From the NCBI GenBank assembly GCA_023416745.1, contig JAEZHF010000055.1, forward strand, positions 1 through 47,577: 47,577 bases of DNA. The letters are read 5' to 3'. The position numbers were made by a program, and so were the translations under genes. Below, piece by piece: positions 31,953 through 39,995 of the stretch. Below the pieces are notes generated by a model. That model was not told where the DNA came from, searched no databases, and worked only from the letters and a program-made list of their open reading frames with translations. The DNA is from Bacillota bacterium. Lineage in GTDB: Bacteria; Bacillota; Clostridia; Christensenellales; SZUA-584. Each line of letters opens with the position of its first letter. The first letter of the stretch is position 1.

Positions 31953-33089
31953 ATGAAAACAAAGAGAAGAAAGGCGGTGCGCGTGGTGTTGATCGTGCTG
32001 GGGGTAGTGGCCAGCGGCTTGCTGGCGCTAACGGTGCTGCTGCTGCTGGTGAGCTCGGGGCAGATAAAGCCGTATCTGGATGAGAACGGCAAGCCGCTGG
32101 CGGGCAGCGTGTCCGAAAAGATTTGGGTCAGCATCAACGGTGCGGAGCAGGGCATGTTCATTCGCGGCAAGAACATTGACAATCCGGTGCTGTTGTTTGT
32201 GCACGGCGGCCCCGGTATGCCCGAATATTTCCTAGCCGACGCGCAGGACACGGGGCTGGGGGATAAATTCACCGTCTGCTATTGGGAGCAGCGGGGCAGT
32301 GGATTATCTTACCGAAATGGCATGGATATGAGCTGCATCACCGTGGAACAATTGGTCGCGGATACCATCGGTGTAACGCGATACTTGCAGAAGCGTTTCG
32401 GTCAGGAAAAAATATACCTGCTCGCCCACTCCTGGGGGACGTTCATCGGCATACAGGCAGCGGCGCAGGCCCCCGAGCTGTACCACGCGTACATCGGCGT
32501 GGCGCAGGTGACAGACATGCCCGAGTCCGAGCGGCGTGCATACGCTTGGATGCTGGCACAATATGAAGCGGCGGGCAACACCGGCACGGCAGAAAAGCTC
32601 AAAGGTTATAATGTTTTGGAGACGCAGCCGGACACCGCACTGATACCCTACTTCAAATCGATGCTGCGTGACAACGCCATGCACGAGCTGGGCATCGGCA
32701 CCACGCGGGGGATGGATTCGGTGGTGACCGGCGTGTTCCTGCCCGTGATGAAAAGCCCTGTCTATACGCTGGGCGAGAAAGTGAACATTTGGCGCGCCAA
32801 GGCGTTCCTTCGGAGCGAGACGGGATTGCTGGAACAGCTTTTCACCACACGCACTGCGGACATCGTGCCGGAGCTTAGTATACCTGCTTATTTCATCAGC
32901 GGCGCGTACGACCTGACGGTGAACCGCGATCTGTCGGAAGACTATTTCAAACAGTTCAAGGCTCCGGTGAAAGCGTTCTATACGTTCGCGGATTCCGCCC
33001 ACAGCCCGATGTTCGAGCAGCCGGATCGCTTTATTGAGGTGATGACGCAGGACGTGTTGACCGGCGGAACGTCGTTGGCTGACGCATAG
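31953..33089 (+). CDS. Membrane-anchored alpha/beta hydrolase (proline iminopeptidase-like)
   Basis: This 378-residue protein has an N-terminal membrane anchor (about residues 8-33). The hydrolase domain follows, with 'LLFVHGGPGMPEYF' (HGGPG oxyanion motif, about 80-93), 'YWEQRGSGLSY' and the nucleophile elbow 'LAHSWGTFIG' (Ser about 151). Late Asp and His candidates lie in 'SGAYDLTVN' and 'DSAHSPMFE'. HGGPG with EQRGSG is typical of the prolyl iminopeptidase (S33) branch, but the anchor points to an exported or surface enzyme of unknown substrate. It follows the TetR gene closely. Confidence 0.88.
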   Translation: MKTKRRKAVRVVLIVLGVVASGLLALTVLLLLVSSGQIKPYLDENGKPLAGSVSEKIWVSINGAEQGMFIRGKNIDNPVLLFVHGGPGMPEYFLADAQDTGLGDKFTVCYWEQRGSGLSYRNGMDMSCITVEQLVADTIGVTRYLQKRFGQEKIYLLAHSWGTFIGIQAAAQAPELYHAYIGVAQVTDMPESERRAYAWMLAQYEAAGNTGTAEKLKGYNVLETQPDTALIPYFKSMLRDNAMHELGIGTTRGMDSVVTGVFLPVMKSPVYTLGEKVNIWRAKAFLRSETGLLEQLFTTRTADIVPELSIPAYFISGAYDLTVNRDLSEDYFKQFKAPVKAFYTFADSAHSPMFEQPDRFIEVMTQDVLTGGTSLADA

Positions 33090-33200
33090 TTAAGCCGGAG
33101 CCTAAAAAGCCCGAAGATGTGTGCTCTGTTGTCCAAAAGTCCGGACACAAGCGCCAATATAATACACCCGTAAGAGACGATACGAAAGGGGTGTGCATAT

Positions 33201-33368
33201 ATGGATGGATTCTTCGATTTCAACAATAACGGCAAGACGGATACATTCGACACCTTTGTGGCTCATGAAATTGCTGAAGATGTTAACGGCGATCCGGACA
33301 CATGGGACGACGATGACGACGAAGAATATGACAACGATGACGAAGACGACGATGACGAAGATGAATAA
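33201..33368 (+). CDS. Very acidic small protein with an EF-hand-like loop
   Basis: This 55-codon gene has a good site (AAAGGGG) before its ATG. The product starts 'MDGFFDFNNNGKTDTFDTF', a DxNxxGxxD calcium-loop-like segment. It then has 'DVNGDPDTW', and its last 20 residues are almost all Asp or Glu. It has no signal peptide. I recall small clostridial proteins that open with a similar 'FFD-DGKTD' motif but know no function for them. The extreme charge and the loop suggest divalent-cation binding. It is separate from the hydrolase operon (111 nt gap) and convergent with etfA. Confidence 0.7.
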   Translation: MDGFFDFNNNGKTDTFDTFVAHEIAEDVNGDPDTWDDDDDEEYDNDDEDDDDEDE

Positions 33369-33392
33369 GCTGACATAGTATGAATCCACAAA

Positions 33393-33427
33393 TAAAGAAG
33401 AACCGGTTCTGACAGAGCCGGTTCTTC
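33393..33427 (-). terminator. Terminator of the acd-etfBA operon
   Basis: GAAGAACCGG (33397-33406) pairs with CCGGTTCTTC (33418-33427). Read on the minus strand it is followed by TTTATTTG. It lies just after the etfA stop and separates it from the acidic small gene. Confidence 0.75.
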
Positions 33428-33455
33428 ATGCTTGGTGTCGTTTGCGGCTGCAGCT

Positions 33456-34649
33456 CTACGCCAGCCGTGCCTTGAACTCCTTGATCAGCGCCGGAACCAC
33501 CTGCAGCACATCTCCGACGATGCCGAACGTTGCCACCTTGAATATCGGCGCGTCCGGATTCTTGTTGATGGCGATGATGGTGTCGGAAGACGACATCCCT
33601 GCCAGGTGCTGCACCGAGCCGGATATGCCGCAAGCGAAATACACCTTGGGGCCCACCGTCTTGCCCGTCTGCCCGACCTGATGGCAGTATGCGATCCAGC
33701 CGGCGTCCACCGCCGCGCGGGACGCGCCCACCGCGCCGCCCAGCGTGCGCGCGAGATCCTCCAGTATGGCGAAGTTCTTCGGGTCGCCAAGGCCGCGTCC
33801 GCCGGACACAATGATGTCCGCTTCAGTTAGGTTCACCATCTCCGTGAGGCTAGTCACCACTTCCACCACTTTGGTTTTCAGGTTCTGCGGTATCGCGACT
33901 TTCGGGCGGATGATCTCTCCCGTTCTTGAAACATCAGGCTCCAGCGCCTTCATCACCTTGGGACGTACGGTGGACATCTGCGGGCGGTGGTTGGGGCAGA
34001 TGATCGTAGCCATCAGGTTACCGCCGAAGGCCGGTCGTGTCTGTTTCAGTATCTTCTTCTCCAAATCGATTTCCAGCTTTGTGCAGTCCGCCGTCAGGCC
34101 GGTATTGATGCGCGACGAGATGCGCGGGGCCAGCGAACGCCCATAGGTGCTTGCGCCCATCAGCACGATCTCCGGCTTATACGCTTTGATAAGCTGCACG
34201 AACACATCGGTATAGGATTCGTCGTTGAAATCCTTCAGCTGTGGATCGTCCACAAGATAAACGGCATCCGCCCCGTGCGCGATCAGCGCCTGAGCGGTGT
34301 GCGCCACATTAGCGCCCATCAGCACGGCAGACAATGGCACGCCCAGCTCGTCAGCCAGCCTTCGGCCTTCGCCGATCAGTTCGAGCGCGACGCTCGCCGG
34401 TATCCCATACTTTTGTTCGCCGAATACCCAAACGCCCCTGTAAGCCGATATATCCACGGGACCATCCGTCTCGTCCTTCTGTAAATCTATCGCGCTAAAT
34501 TTGCAGGATGATACACACGCGCCGCAGAGCGTGCAGTTGTCCAAAATCTGCGCCTTCTTGTTCTCCACTTTGATTGCGCCAAACGGGCATGCGCCTATGC
34601 AAAGCTTGCATCCGATACATTTTTCCAAGATGATCTGTATATTTGCCAT
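33456..34649 (-). CDS. etfA: Electron transfer flavoprotein alpha subunit with N-terminal 2[4Fe-4S] ferredoxin domain
   Basis: This 397-residue EtfA carries an extra N-terminal ferredoxin domain with two clusters: 'CIGCKLCIGACPFGAI' (about 11-26) and 'CTLCGACVSSCKFSAI' (about 40-55). The Etf alpha domain follows, with 'LMGASTYGRSLAPRISSRIN' and the C-terminal FAD site 'IVSGGRGLGDPKNF', 'LGGAVGASRAAVDAGWIAY' and 'YFACGISGSVQHLAGM'. Ferredoxin-fused EtfA is known from electron-bifurcating systems such as caffeoyl-CoA reductase (CarE). The site GGGAGG precedes the ATG. It is last in the operon after acd and etfB. Confidence 0.96.
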   Translation of the reverse strand: MANIQIILEKCIGCKLCIGACPFGAIKVENKKAQILDNCTLCGACVSSCKFSAIDLQKDETDGPVDISAYRGVWVFGEQKYGIPASVALELIGEGRRLADELGVPLSAVLMGANVAHTAQALIAHGADAVYLVDDPQLKDFNDESYTDVFVQLIKAYKPEIVLMGASTYGRSLAPRISSRINTGLTADCTKLEIDLEKKILKQTRPAFGGNLMATIICPNHRPQMSTVRPKVMKALEPDVSRTGEIIRPKVAIPQNLKTKVVEVVTSLTEMVNLTEADIIVSGGRGLGDPKNFAILEDLARTLGGAVGASRAAVDAGWIAYCHQVGQTGKTVGPKVYFACGISGSVQHLAGMSSSDTIIAINKNPDAPIFKVATFGIVGDVLQVVPALIKEFKARLA

Positions 34650-34670
34650 ATGGTACCTCCCAAGCCTCGG

Positions 34671-35465
34671 TTATACGCCCGTCTCAAATTGCATCGCCAT
34701 CAACGTACTGGCAAGCCGTTTTGCCTGCTCGTCCGGTTCGCCTTCGATCATCTCGCTCTTCACATCGTGCACAGGCACAAAAGTGGCGATGACCTGCGTC
34801 GGCGAGCCTTTGAGGCCGCACAGTTCCTTGTCCGCGCCGATATCGTCCGCCGTCCAAACGGTAACGACCGCTTTTTTGGCGCGCATCATGCCCTTGATGG
34901 AGGGCAGCCGCGGTTCCGCGATCTCCTTGACTACGGTGATCACCGCGGGCAGAGCCAGTTCGATCACCTCATAGCCATCGTCCGTCATGCGCTGGCAACG
35001 AATAAAGCCGTCACCAATCTCCTCGATCTTGCGTACATACGTCGTGTGCGGAATCCCCAGCTTCTCGGCGAGGCTCGGGCCGACCTGGGCGGTATCGCCG
35101 TCTGTCGCCTGCTTGCCGCAGATGATGAGGTCATACTCGCCAATTTTATTAATGCCCATCGACAGCGCATAGGACGTTGCGAGCGTATCGGCGCCCGCAA
35201 ACGCACGGTCGCTCAGAAGCACGGTATCGTCCACGCCCAGCGCAACCGTCTCTTTAAGCAGCTCGGCCACCGCCGGTATGCCCATGCTTAATGCCGTCAC
35301 CTTGCCGCCGAAACGGTCTTTTAAGCGCAGGCCTTCCTCGACGGCGTAGGTATCAAACGGATTGATGATCGCTTCAACGCCCTCGCGGATGATGGTGTTC
35401 GTTTCCTTGTTCATTTTGACTTCGTTGGTACCAGGTACCTGCTTGACACATACAATGATGTTCAA
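34671..35465 (-). CDS. etfB: Electron transfer flavoprotein beta subunit
   Basis: This 264-residue EtfB begins 'MNIIVCVKQVPGTNEVKMN', exactly as expected for the family, from a TTG start codon 10 nt after AAGGAG. It has 'NPFDTYAVEEGLRLKDRFGG', 'DTLATSYALSMGINKIGEYD', 'LIICGKQATDGDTAQVGPSL' and 'LPAVITVVKEIAEPRLPSIK'. The DGDTAQVGP loop binds a nucleotide, which in bifurcating Etfs is the second FAD. It lies between acd and etfA with short gaps. Confidence 0.96.
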   Translation of the reverse strand: MNIIVCVKQVPGTNEVKMNKETNTIIREGVEAIINPFDTYAVEEGLRLKDRFGGKVTALSMGIPAVAELLKETVALGVDDTVLLSDRAFAGADTLATSYALSMGINKIGEYDLIICGKQATDGDTAQVGPSLAEKLGIPHTTYVRKIEEIGDGFIRCQRMTDDGYEVIELALPAVITVVKEIAEPRLPSIKGMMRAKKAVVTVWTADDIGADKELCGLKGSPTQVIATFVPVHDVKSEMIEGEPDEQAKRLASTLMAMQFETGV

Positions 35466-35491
35466 AAGGGGTTCACTCCTTCGCTGACTGG

Positions 35492-36646
35492 TTATTTTTT
35501 CTTGGAAGACTTGAGCACTTCCTGCGCGATGATGCTGCGCTGGATCTGGTTGGTGCCTTCATAAATCTGCGTTATTTTGGCGTCGCGCATCATTTTTTCA
35601 ACAGGGTATTCCTTCATGTAACCGTAGCCGCCGAAAATCTGCACGGCGTCTGTTGTCACCTTCATCGCGGTATCCGATGCCATGACCTTGCACATCGCGG
35701 ATTCGCGGGAGATATTCTTCGCGCCCGAATCGATGTGGCGGCAGGTCTGGTAAACGAGCGCCCGCGATGCTTCGATCTGTATCGCCATGTCGGCCATCAT
35801 GTGCTGCACAGCCTGGAATGTTGAGATGGTCTCACCGAACTGCACGCGTTCTTTGGAGTATTTCACGGCGGCGTCAAACGCGCCTTGCGCGATGCCGACG
35901 GCCTGCGCGGCCACGCCCGGTCTCGTGCGGTCGAGCGTACGCATCGCGACAATGAAGCCCATGCCCTCGCGTCCGAGCAGGTTATCCTTGGGGATACGGC
36001 AGTCTTCAAACACCAGCTCCACCGTGGCGGAAGCCCGGATGCCCATCTTGTTTTCCTTTTTGCCGAACGAGAACCCCGGTGTGCCCTTTTCCACGATGAA
36101 CGCGGAGAAGCCGCGCGGCCCCAATGTTTTGTCGGTGCAGGCGATAACGGAGTAGATGTCGGCTTCGCCGCCGTTTGTGATCCACTGCTTGGTTCCGTTC
36201 AGTACATATTCGTCGCCGTCCAGCACCGCCGTGGTCGCAACGCCGGCGGCGTCGCTGCCCGCATTGGCTTCTGTCAGGCCGAAAGCGGCCAGTTTTTTGC
36301 CCGCTGCGATGTCCGGCAGGTATTTTTGCTTTTGTTCGTCAGTACCGAAAAGTATCAGCGGGAAGGTGCCAAGGCCGGTGCCGGCGAAAGCCAACGCAAT
36401 GCCGCCGCATGCGCGGCTCAGCTGCTCGACCACCAACGCCATTTCAAATATGCCGCCGCCTAAGCCGCCGTATTCTTCGGCGATATACACGCCGCACAAG
36501 TCGGATTCGGCCAGTATTTTGATGATATCGTGCGGAAACTTGCCAAGCTCGTCGTATTCAAGCGCGACGGGTGCAATCTTCTCATCCGCAATCTTGGCGG
36601 CGAGCTCCTGGATCATCTGCTGTTCTTCGGTGAGAAAGTAATTCAT
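35492..36646 (-). CDS. Acyl-CoA dehydrogenase (short-chain, butyryl-CoA dehydrogenase-like)
   Basis: This 384-residue flavoenzyme starts at the ATG 36646, 8 nt after AAGGAG. Markers are 'VYIAEEYGGLGGGIFEMALV', 'FGLTEANAGSDAAGVATTAV' and 'WITNGGEADIYSVIA' (FAD and substrate site), and near the C-terminus 'QIFGGYGYMKEYPVEKMMRD' and 'ITQIYEGTNQIQRSIIAQEV' with the catalytic glutamate. With etfB and a ferredoxin-fused etfA it probably forms a bifurcating acyl-CoA or enoyl-CoA reductase. Which CoA ester it takes (crotonyl, caffeoyl, acrylyl) cannot be told. No thiolase or crotonase gene is in the window. Confidence 0.94.
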   Translation of the reverse strand: MNYFLTEEQQMIQELAAKIADEKIAPVALEYDELGKFPHDIIKILAESDLCGVYIAEEYGGLGGGIFEMALVVEQLSRACGGIALAFAGTGLGTFPLILFGTDEQKQKYLPDIAAGKKLAAFGLTEANAGSDAAGVATTAVLDGDEYVLNGTKQWITNGGEADIYSVIACTDKTLGPRGFSAFIVEKGTPGFSFGKKENKMGIRASATVELVFEDCRIPKDNLLGREGMGFIVAMRTLDRTRPGVAAQAVGIAQGAFDAAVKYSKERVQFGETISTFQAVQHMMADMAIQIEASRALVYQTCRHIDSGAKNISRESAMCKVMASDTAMKVTTDAVQIFGGYGYMKEYPVEKMMRDAKITQIYEGTNQIQRSIIAQEVLKSSKKK

Positions 36647-36711
36647 AGACAATACTCCTTAATTGAACAAATAATTCCTGCTAAGTTAGCAATACGAACA
36701 ATATTATGCAC

Positions 36712-36740
36712 AGTATAATACAGTTTGGGATTGAATGCAA
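36712..36740 (-). promoter_or_regulatory. Promoter of the acd-etfBA operon
   Basis: On the minus strand TTGCAT (36740-36735), 17 bp, TATACT (36717-36712), about 66 bp upstream of the acd start codon. Confidence 0.65.
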
Positions 36741-36853
36741 TATTGAAGAAAGGCGGCAGAACAGACGTAGTCTTTGGAAATTTTTATTATGTCCGGATAA
36801 AAGACGGAACAATCGGTCTTTAGCATTCGTCCCATACTTTGGAGGCAAAAGCG

Positions 36854-37375
36854 ATGAAACGGTTGGCGATACTCATAGCGGTGGCGTGCGCGCTGTTGAT
36901 GGTTGGCTGCGCGGCGGGTGGCGAGCCTGTGACGGAAGTTAAGGCCGCGCCGATTGAAACAGTGGCAGCCTATTTCGCGCCGGAGGATGGGGCAGCACTC
37001 ACGGACAGCGATCTGGAGGCGCATCCGGAGGTGGCTGTGGTGCGCAGCATGCGCGAACTGAAAGCGGCGGAGGTGCCGCAGGTGTGGATCGACGCGGCGT
37101 ATCTGGACGAAGCGGACAAGGATTGGCTGTTGTCACTGAACGGCGTGCCCATTGTGGTAGCGGGGCATGGGGACGGGCTGTACGCATTTGCGGAACGGCT
37201 GGACTTTTCGATCGAGATGCCGGCGGGCACAAAAACGGACGCATATAAGCGCGGCTTTTGCGTGTGGCTGCAGGTGCTGAATGAGCGCGGCTTTGGCAGC
37301 CAGTCCATACGCAGCGGGGACGAGCTGACGGTGCAGGCCATACTGGACACATGCGAAAAGCTGCTGGCCGAATAA
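36854..37375 (+). CDS. Putative lipoprotein of unknown function
   Basis: This 173-residue protein starts at 36854 (site GGAGG). It opens with 'MKRLAILIAVACALLMVGC', a lipoprotein signal peptide with the lipobox at Cys19. The mature part has 'VWIDAAYLDEADKDWLLSLN', 'GVPIVVAGHGDGLYAFAERL' and 'DELTVQAILDTCEKLLAE'. I do not recognise a family. It is followed after 38 nt by a second lipoprotein gene, so they may form a small operon. Confidence 0.78.
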   Translation: MKRLAILIAVACALLMVGCAAGGEPVTEVKAAPIETVAAYFAPEDGAALTDSDLEAHPEVAVVRSMRELKAAEVPQVWIDAAYLDEADKDWLLSLNGVPIVVAGHGDGLYAFAERLDFSIEMPAGTKTDAYKRGFCVWLQVLNERGFGSQSIRSGDELTVQAILDTCEKLLAE

Positions 37376-37413
37376 CCGAAAGCCGCAAAAGGCGGCGACA
37401 AAGGAGATAAGGT

Positions 37414-37944
37414 ATGAAGAAGATCGTGTTTTGGTTGACACTAATGGTGCTGGTCATTGCGGGGGCGGCTTGTACGGCGCTGGTGGACGAAGCGGAGCCC
37501 GCAACGATGAGCGACGGCGTGTTCAAGCTGTCCGTGAGTACTGACAAGACCGAATACACGGCGGATGAGGCGGTGAGCTGCTACGCGACACTGGAGTACG
37601 TGGGCGGCGAAGACAGCATGACGATATACAGCGGCGACCCGCTGGTGTATTTAACCATAGAAGGGGGGCGTTTCGCGGGCGACTACGCCATTAACGATAT
37701 ACTCATGACTACCACGCTGAGTAAAAATGAACCGGTGCGGTTCGACTTCGTCAAGTCCGGCGGCTACGGCGCGGATGATGAGGATGCGCCCTTCTGGGAG
37801 AGCTGGTTTGCTGAGCCGCAGCTTCTGCTGCCCGCGGGGGAATACACGATATCCGCCACGGTGGACGGCTTCTTCGACGAGAATGACTACGCCGGCACAG
37901 CCTATAAGCTGACCGCGTCCCGGAAAATTACCGTGAATCCCTAA
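37414..37944 (+). CDS. Putative lipoprotein, immunoglobulin-like (BsuPI-type) fold possible
   Basis: This 176-residue protein begins 'MKKIVFWLTLMVLVIAGAAC', a lipoprotein signal with Cys20. The mature domain is all-beta in pattern: 'FKLSVSTDKTEYTADEAVSC', 'LVYLTIEGGRFAGDYAIN', 'LLLPAGEYTISATVDGFFD' and 'YKLTASRKITVNP'. The 'DKTEYTADEAV' opening and 'PAGEYTISA' end resemble bacterial Ig-like or BsuPI proteinase-inhibitor domains, but I cannot assign it. The site AAGGAGATAAGGT precedes the ATG. Confidence 0.78.
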   Translation: MKKIVFWLTLMVLVIAGAACTALVDEAEPATMSDGVFKLSVSTDKTEYTADEAVSCYATLEYVGGEDSMTIYSGDPLVYLTIEGGRFAGDYAINDILMTTTLSKNEPVRFDFVKSGGYGADDEDAPFWESWFAEPQLLLPAGEYTISATVDGFFDENDYAGTAYKLTASRKITVNP

Positions 37945-37995
37945 ACGGGTGAAAAACGGTTATACAGCCTTCGGGCATTAAGATATACCTCCTTC

Positions 37996-38025
37996 AACAC
38001 AGCCTTCGGGCTGTTCTTTTTTTGC
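37996..38025 (+). terminator. Intrinsic terminator after the lipoprotein pair
   Basis: ACAGCC-ttc-GGGCTGT followed by TCTTTTTTT. A similar CAGCC-ttc-GGG element without the U-run lies 40 nt earlier. Confidence 0.8.
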
Positions 38026-38088
38026 ATACTGCATATTATTACCGCGCAGGGGGAATCATTATGATTGTTAACGCAAAGGAGCTTTGGA

Positions 38089-38316
38089 GTGGCAGTTTAT
38101 TACAAGCTGAATGATATCGATGCCATTGCCAGGCAGGATGGTGGGCGTTCCTGGCTGTTCGACCGCGATGCGGGCGGATGGGTAGAGGATACCCAGAACC
38201 TATTGGCCAACCGGCTGTTCGGCGAAGACGGCGAGAGCATTGGGGCATGCGTGGAGATATCTGAGGATGATGCGCAGCAGGAAATCGGGCGTGTGGAGGA
38301 TGGAGTGGATCAGTAA
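38089..38316 (+). CDS. Small hypothetical protein
   Basis: This 75-residue acidic protein starts at GTG 38089, 8 nt after AAGGAG. It begins 'AVYYKLNDIDAIARQDGGR' and ends 'ISEDDAQQEIGRVEDGVDQ'. No signal peptide, membrane span or known motif is seen. It has its own terminator. The function is unknown. Confidence 0.65.
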   Translation: MAVYYKLNDIDAIARQDGGRSWLFDRDAGGWVEDTQNLLANRLFGEDGESIGACVEISEDDAQQEIGRVEDGVDQ

Positions 38317-38336
38317 ACGTCCGCTGCGGCTGCGGG

Positions 38337-38365
38337 AAAAGGGGCAACGACGCCCCTTTTTTATG
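38337..38365 (+). terminator. Intrinsic terminator of the small hypothetical gene
   Basis: GGGGC-aacgac-GCCCC followed by TTTTTT. Confidence 0.8.
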
Positions 38366-38449
38366 CCATCCTGCCCGCACGACATTCATTGTGCGAATGT
38401 TTGTGTGATTGTGAAATAAATAACCGCGAGCTGTTATGAATAGCTGTAT

Positions 38450-38478
38450 TGAAATTTTGTTCACAATAGTTTAGAATA
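38450..38478 (+). promoter_or_regulatory. Promoter of the candidate ncRNA
   Basis: TTGAAA (38450-38455), 17 bp, TAGAAT (38473-38478). Transcription would begin near 38485. Confidence 0.6.
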
Positions 38479-38484
38479 TCAGCA

Positions 38485-38663
38485 TTGGAAAACTTTTTTA
38501 CGACAATCCGGCCCGACCCGGCGCTGCCTGATTTAACCGCCGTATAAGGTCAGCGATATAATGCGAGGATTGAAAAACCTTTCTCATTTTATTCCTTGAG
38601 CGCCGGTTGAGGCAGTGGCGCTGGTTAACGGGCAGGCCGTAAGGCTTTCGCCCGATTTTTTTT
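38485..38663 (+). ncRNA. Candidate stand-alone structured RNA, about 180 nt (6S-like size)
   Basis: A promoter and a strong terminator bracket about 180 nt that carries no ORF, and no plus-strand gene follows for several kb. The RNA can form long-range pairs: TGCCT (38525-38529) with AGGCA (38610-38614), AACCG (38535-38539) with CGGTT (38604-38608), and flanking GCGC with GCGC. This leaves an internal loop and an apical arm, a rod-like shape. Size and shape would suit 6S RNA, but I cannot match a family by eye. A riboswitch-like remnant is the alternative. Confidence 0.45.
38629..38663 (+). terminator. Terminator of the candidate ncRNA
   Basis: CGGGC, then AGGCC-gtaa-GGCTT, then GCCCG form a two-step stem, followed by A and eight T. 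Confidence 0.85.
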
Positions 38664-38675
38664 GCCGCTGCACAA

Positions 38676-38793
38676 CAAAAGAGCCCGTGAAGGCTCTCTC
38701 ACTCCGTAAAAAACGCTATGTTATTCCGAGCTCTCGAGAAAGCTCCTTATGAGATGCACCTGACATGGGATTCCGCGCAGGCTCGGAATGACA
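38676..38793. repeat. Minus-strand terminator-like hairpin followed by a dispersed repeat
   Basis: AGAGCC...GGCTCT (38680-38697) reads on the minus strand into TTTTGTTG. It is followed at 38757-38793 by ATGGGATTCC-GCGCAGG-CTCGGAATGACAA, the second copy of the repeat seen before modA. No gene is present between 38317 and 38874 except the candidate ncRNA. Confidence 0.55.
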
Positions 38794-38829
38794 ATTTAAC
38801 CCGAACAGGCCTTTCGCATTGCCGCGTCA

Positions 38830-38862
38830 CAACAAAAGGGCCCCCAGCAGGCCCCCTTTGCA
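38830..38862 (-). terminator. Terminator of the flavoprotein gene
   Basis: On the minus strand AAAGGG...CCCTTT with GG/CC inside the stem, followed by TGTTGTG. It lies just after the stop of the 38875-39510 gene. Confidence 0.65.
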
Positions 38863-38874
38863 TTGCAGTCGCTT

Positions 38875-39510
38875 TTACCGGATGAAGTTGGTGCGCACCT
38901 TGGGCTCGCGCACCGGCATATCCACCACGCCTTTGCCCGCCTCGATCAGCTTTAACAGCCACGCCATGTTCGCCGCCATCGTGCGCGCGGTGTGGATTCC
39001 TTCGCCGTCCTCCAGCGCCTCGCCCGCTTTGGCGCCGTGTATCGCGTTCCAGTAGCTGGACGACGCCACCGGCATTTCGGATATCGTGAAGTAGTGGTTG
39101 AGCTGGTCGAACGCGGCCACGCCGCCGCCGCGCCGCAGCGCCACCAGCGCCGCACCCGGCTTATAGCGGAACAGGTTGCCGTTCGCCCCCGAAGCGTAGA
39201 ACGCGCGGTCGCACAGCGACTTCATCGTGCCCGCAACTCCCGCGTAATAAACCGGAGCGCCTAAGATGATGCCGTCCGCTGCCTTCATCTGCTGGATCAG
39301 CTCGTTCACGCCGTCGTCGAAAGCGCCGCAGCGCTCGTTCTTGTTTTTCGCGCACAGCCCGCACCCGATGCAGCCGTGTATCGCCTTGTGGCCCATGTGC
39401 ACGATCTCGCACGAAATGCCCTGCTGCTCCAGCACGTCTGCCGCCGCTTTGAGCGCGTGGTATGTGTTGCCCTCCTTGTGGGGGCTGCCGTTTATCGCCA
39501 ATACTTTCAT
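38875..39510 (-). CDS. Flavodoxin-fold NAD(P)H-dependent reductase with Cys cluster (iron-sulfur flavoprotein-like)
   Basis: This 211-residue protein begins 'MKVLAINGSPHKEGNTYHAL', the FMN-binding start of the NADPH-dependent FMN reductase/Isf family. A cysteine motif 'CIGCGLCAKNKNERC' (about 47-61) resembles the compact [4Fe-4S] motif of iron-sulfur flavoproteins. 'GIILGAPVYYAGVAGTMKSL' (about 80-99) then completes the FMN site. Such proteins act in anaerobic redox metabolism or oxidant detoxification. Two adjacent ATGs exist; the second (39510) has better spacing to GGGAGG. Monocistronic. Confidence 0.88.
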   Translation of the reverse strand: MKVLAINGSPHKEGNTYHALKAAADVLEQQGISCEIVHMGHKAIHGCIGCGLCAKNKNERCGAFDDGVNELIQQMKAADGIILGAPVYYAGVAGTMKSLCDRAFYASGANGNLFRYKPGAALVALRRGGGVAAFDQLNHYFTISEMPVASSSYWNAIHGAKAGEALEDGEGIHTARTMAANMAWLLKLIEAGKGVVDMPVREPKVRTNFIR

Positions 39511-39586
39511 CATATACCTCCCAAACTGTTACTGCCTCTACTATACGGCATTTCTATGAAACGGGCAACGATCAAAGACCTCATTG

Positions 39587-39940
39587 CTAAAGATAACTGA
39601 TGTCGAACGCATTGTTGGTGATGAACAGGCATTCCACGTCCTCGTCCAGCCCGCCGTGCGTCATGACGGAGCCTTCGGCAAACCACACGAAGCTGCCCGG
39701 CCCGAAGCTGCCCCGGTCGGTGTGCAGCGTACCCTTGAGCACATACATGCCGTGGGCGCAGTGGTGTGTGTGCGGCGGCGTCACGCTGCCTTTGGGATAC
39801 AGTATCTGCTTGACGGACATGCCGGTGTCCTCGTACCGAATCAGCATCTGCTCAAACGTGGTGTTGCCCGTGTTTTTGCTCACATGCTTGTGACTAGCGA
39901 GATCGATATCTTCGGCGAGTACGGCGGTGAATTCGTCCAT
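39587..39940 (-). CDS. Small cupin-domain protein
   Basis: This 117-residue single-domain cupin starts at 39940 behind AGGAGAACCTC; the frame is open further upstream but without a site. The metal-binding core is 'TPPHTHHCAHGMYVLKGTLH' (about 61-80), followed by 'GPGSFVWFAEGSVMTHGG' as the second cupin motif. The substrate or sensing role is unknown. It lies between the flavoprotein and the tandem membrane proteins, all on the minus strand, with its own ribosome site. Confidence 0.85.
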   Translation of the reverse strand: MDEFTAVLAEDIDLASHKHVSKNTGNTTFEQMLIRYEDTGMSVKQILYPKGSVTPPHTHHCAHGMYVLKGTLHTDRGSFGPGSFVWFAEGSVMTHGGLDEDVECLFITNNAFDISYL

Positions 39941-39995
39941 GAGGTTCTCCTGAGGATGGGGGTAATTTTCGTAATGGGAGCGTGGGGAAGATGCC

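Noticed and set aside
38485..38663. tmRNA, SRP RNA or tRNA identity for the structured RNA
   Set aside because: No CCA-type tRNA-like ends, no SRP GGAAGGAAGC-like loop and no tag-peptide frame were found.
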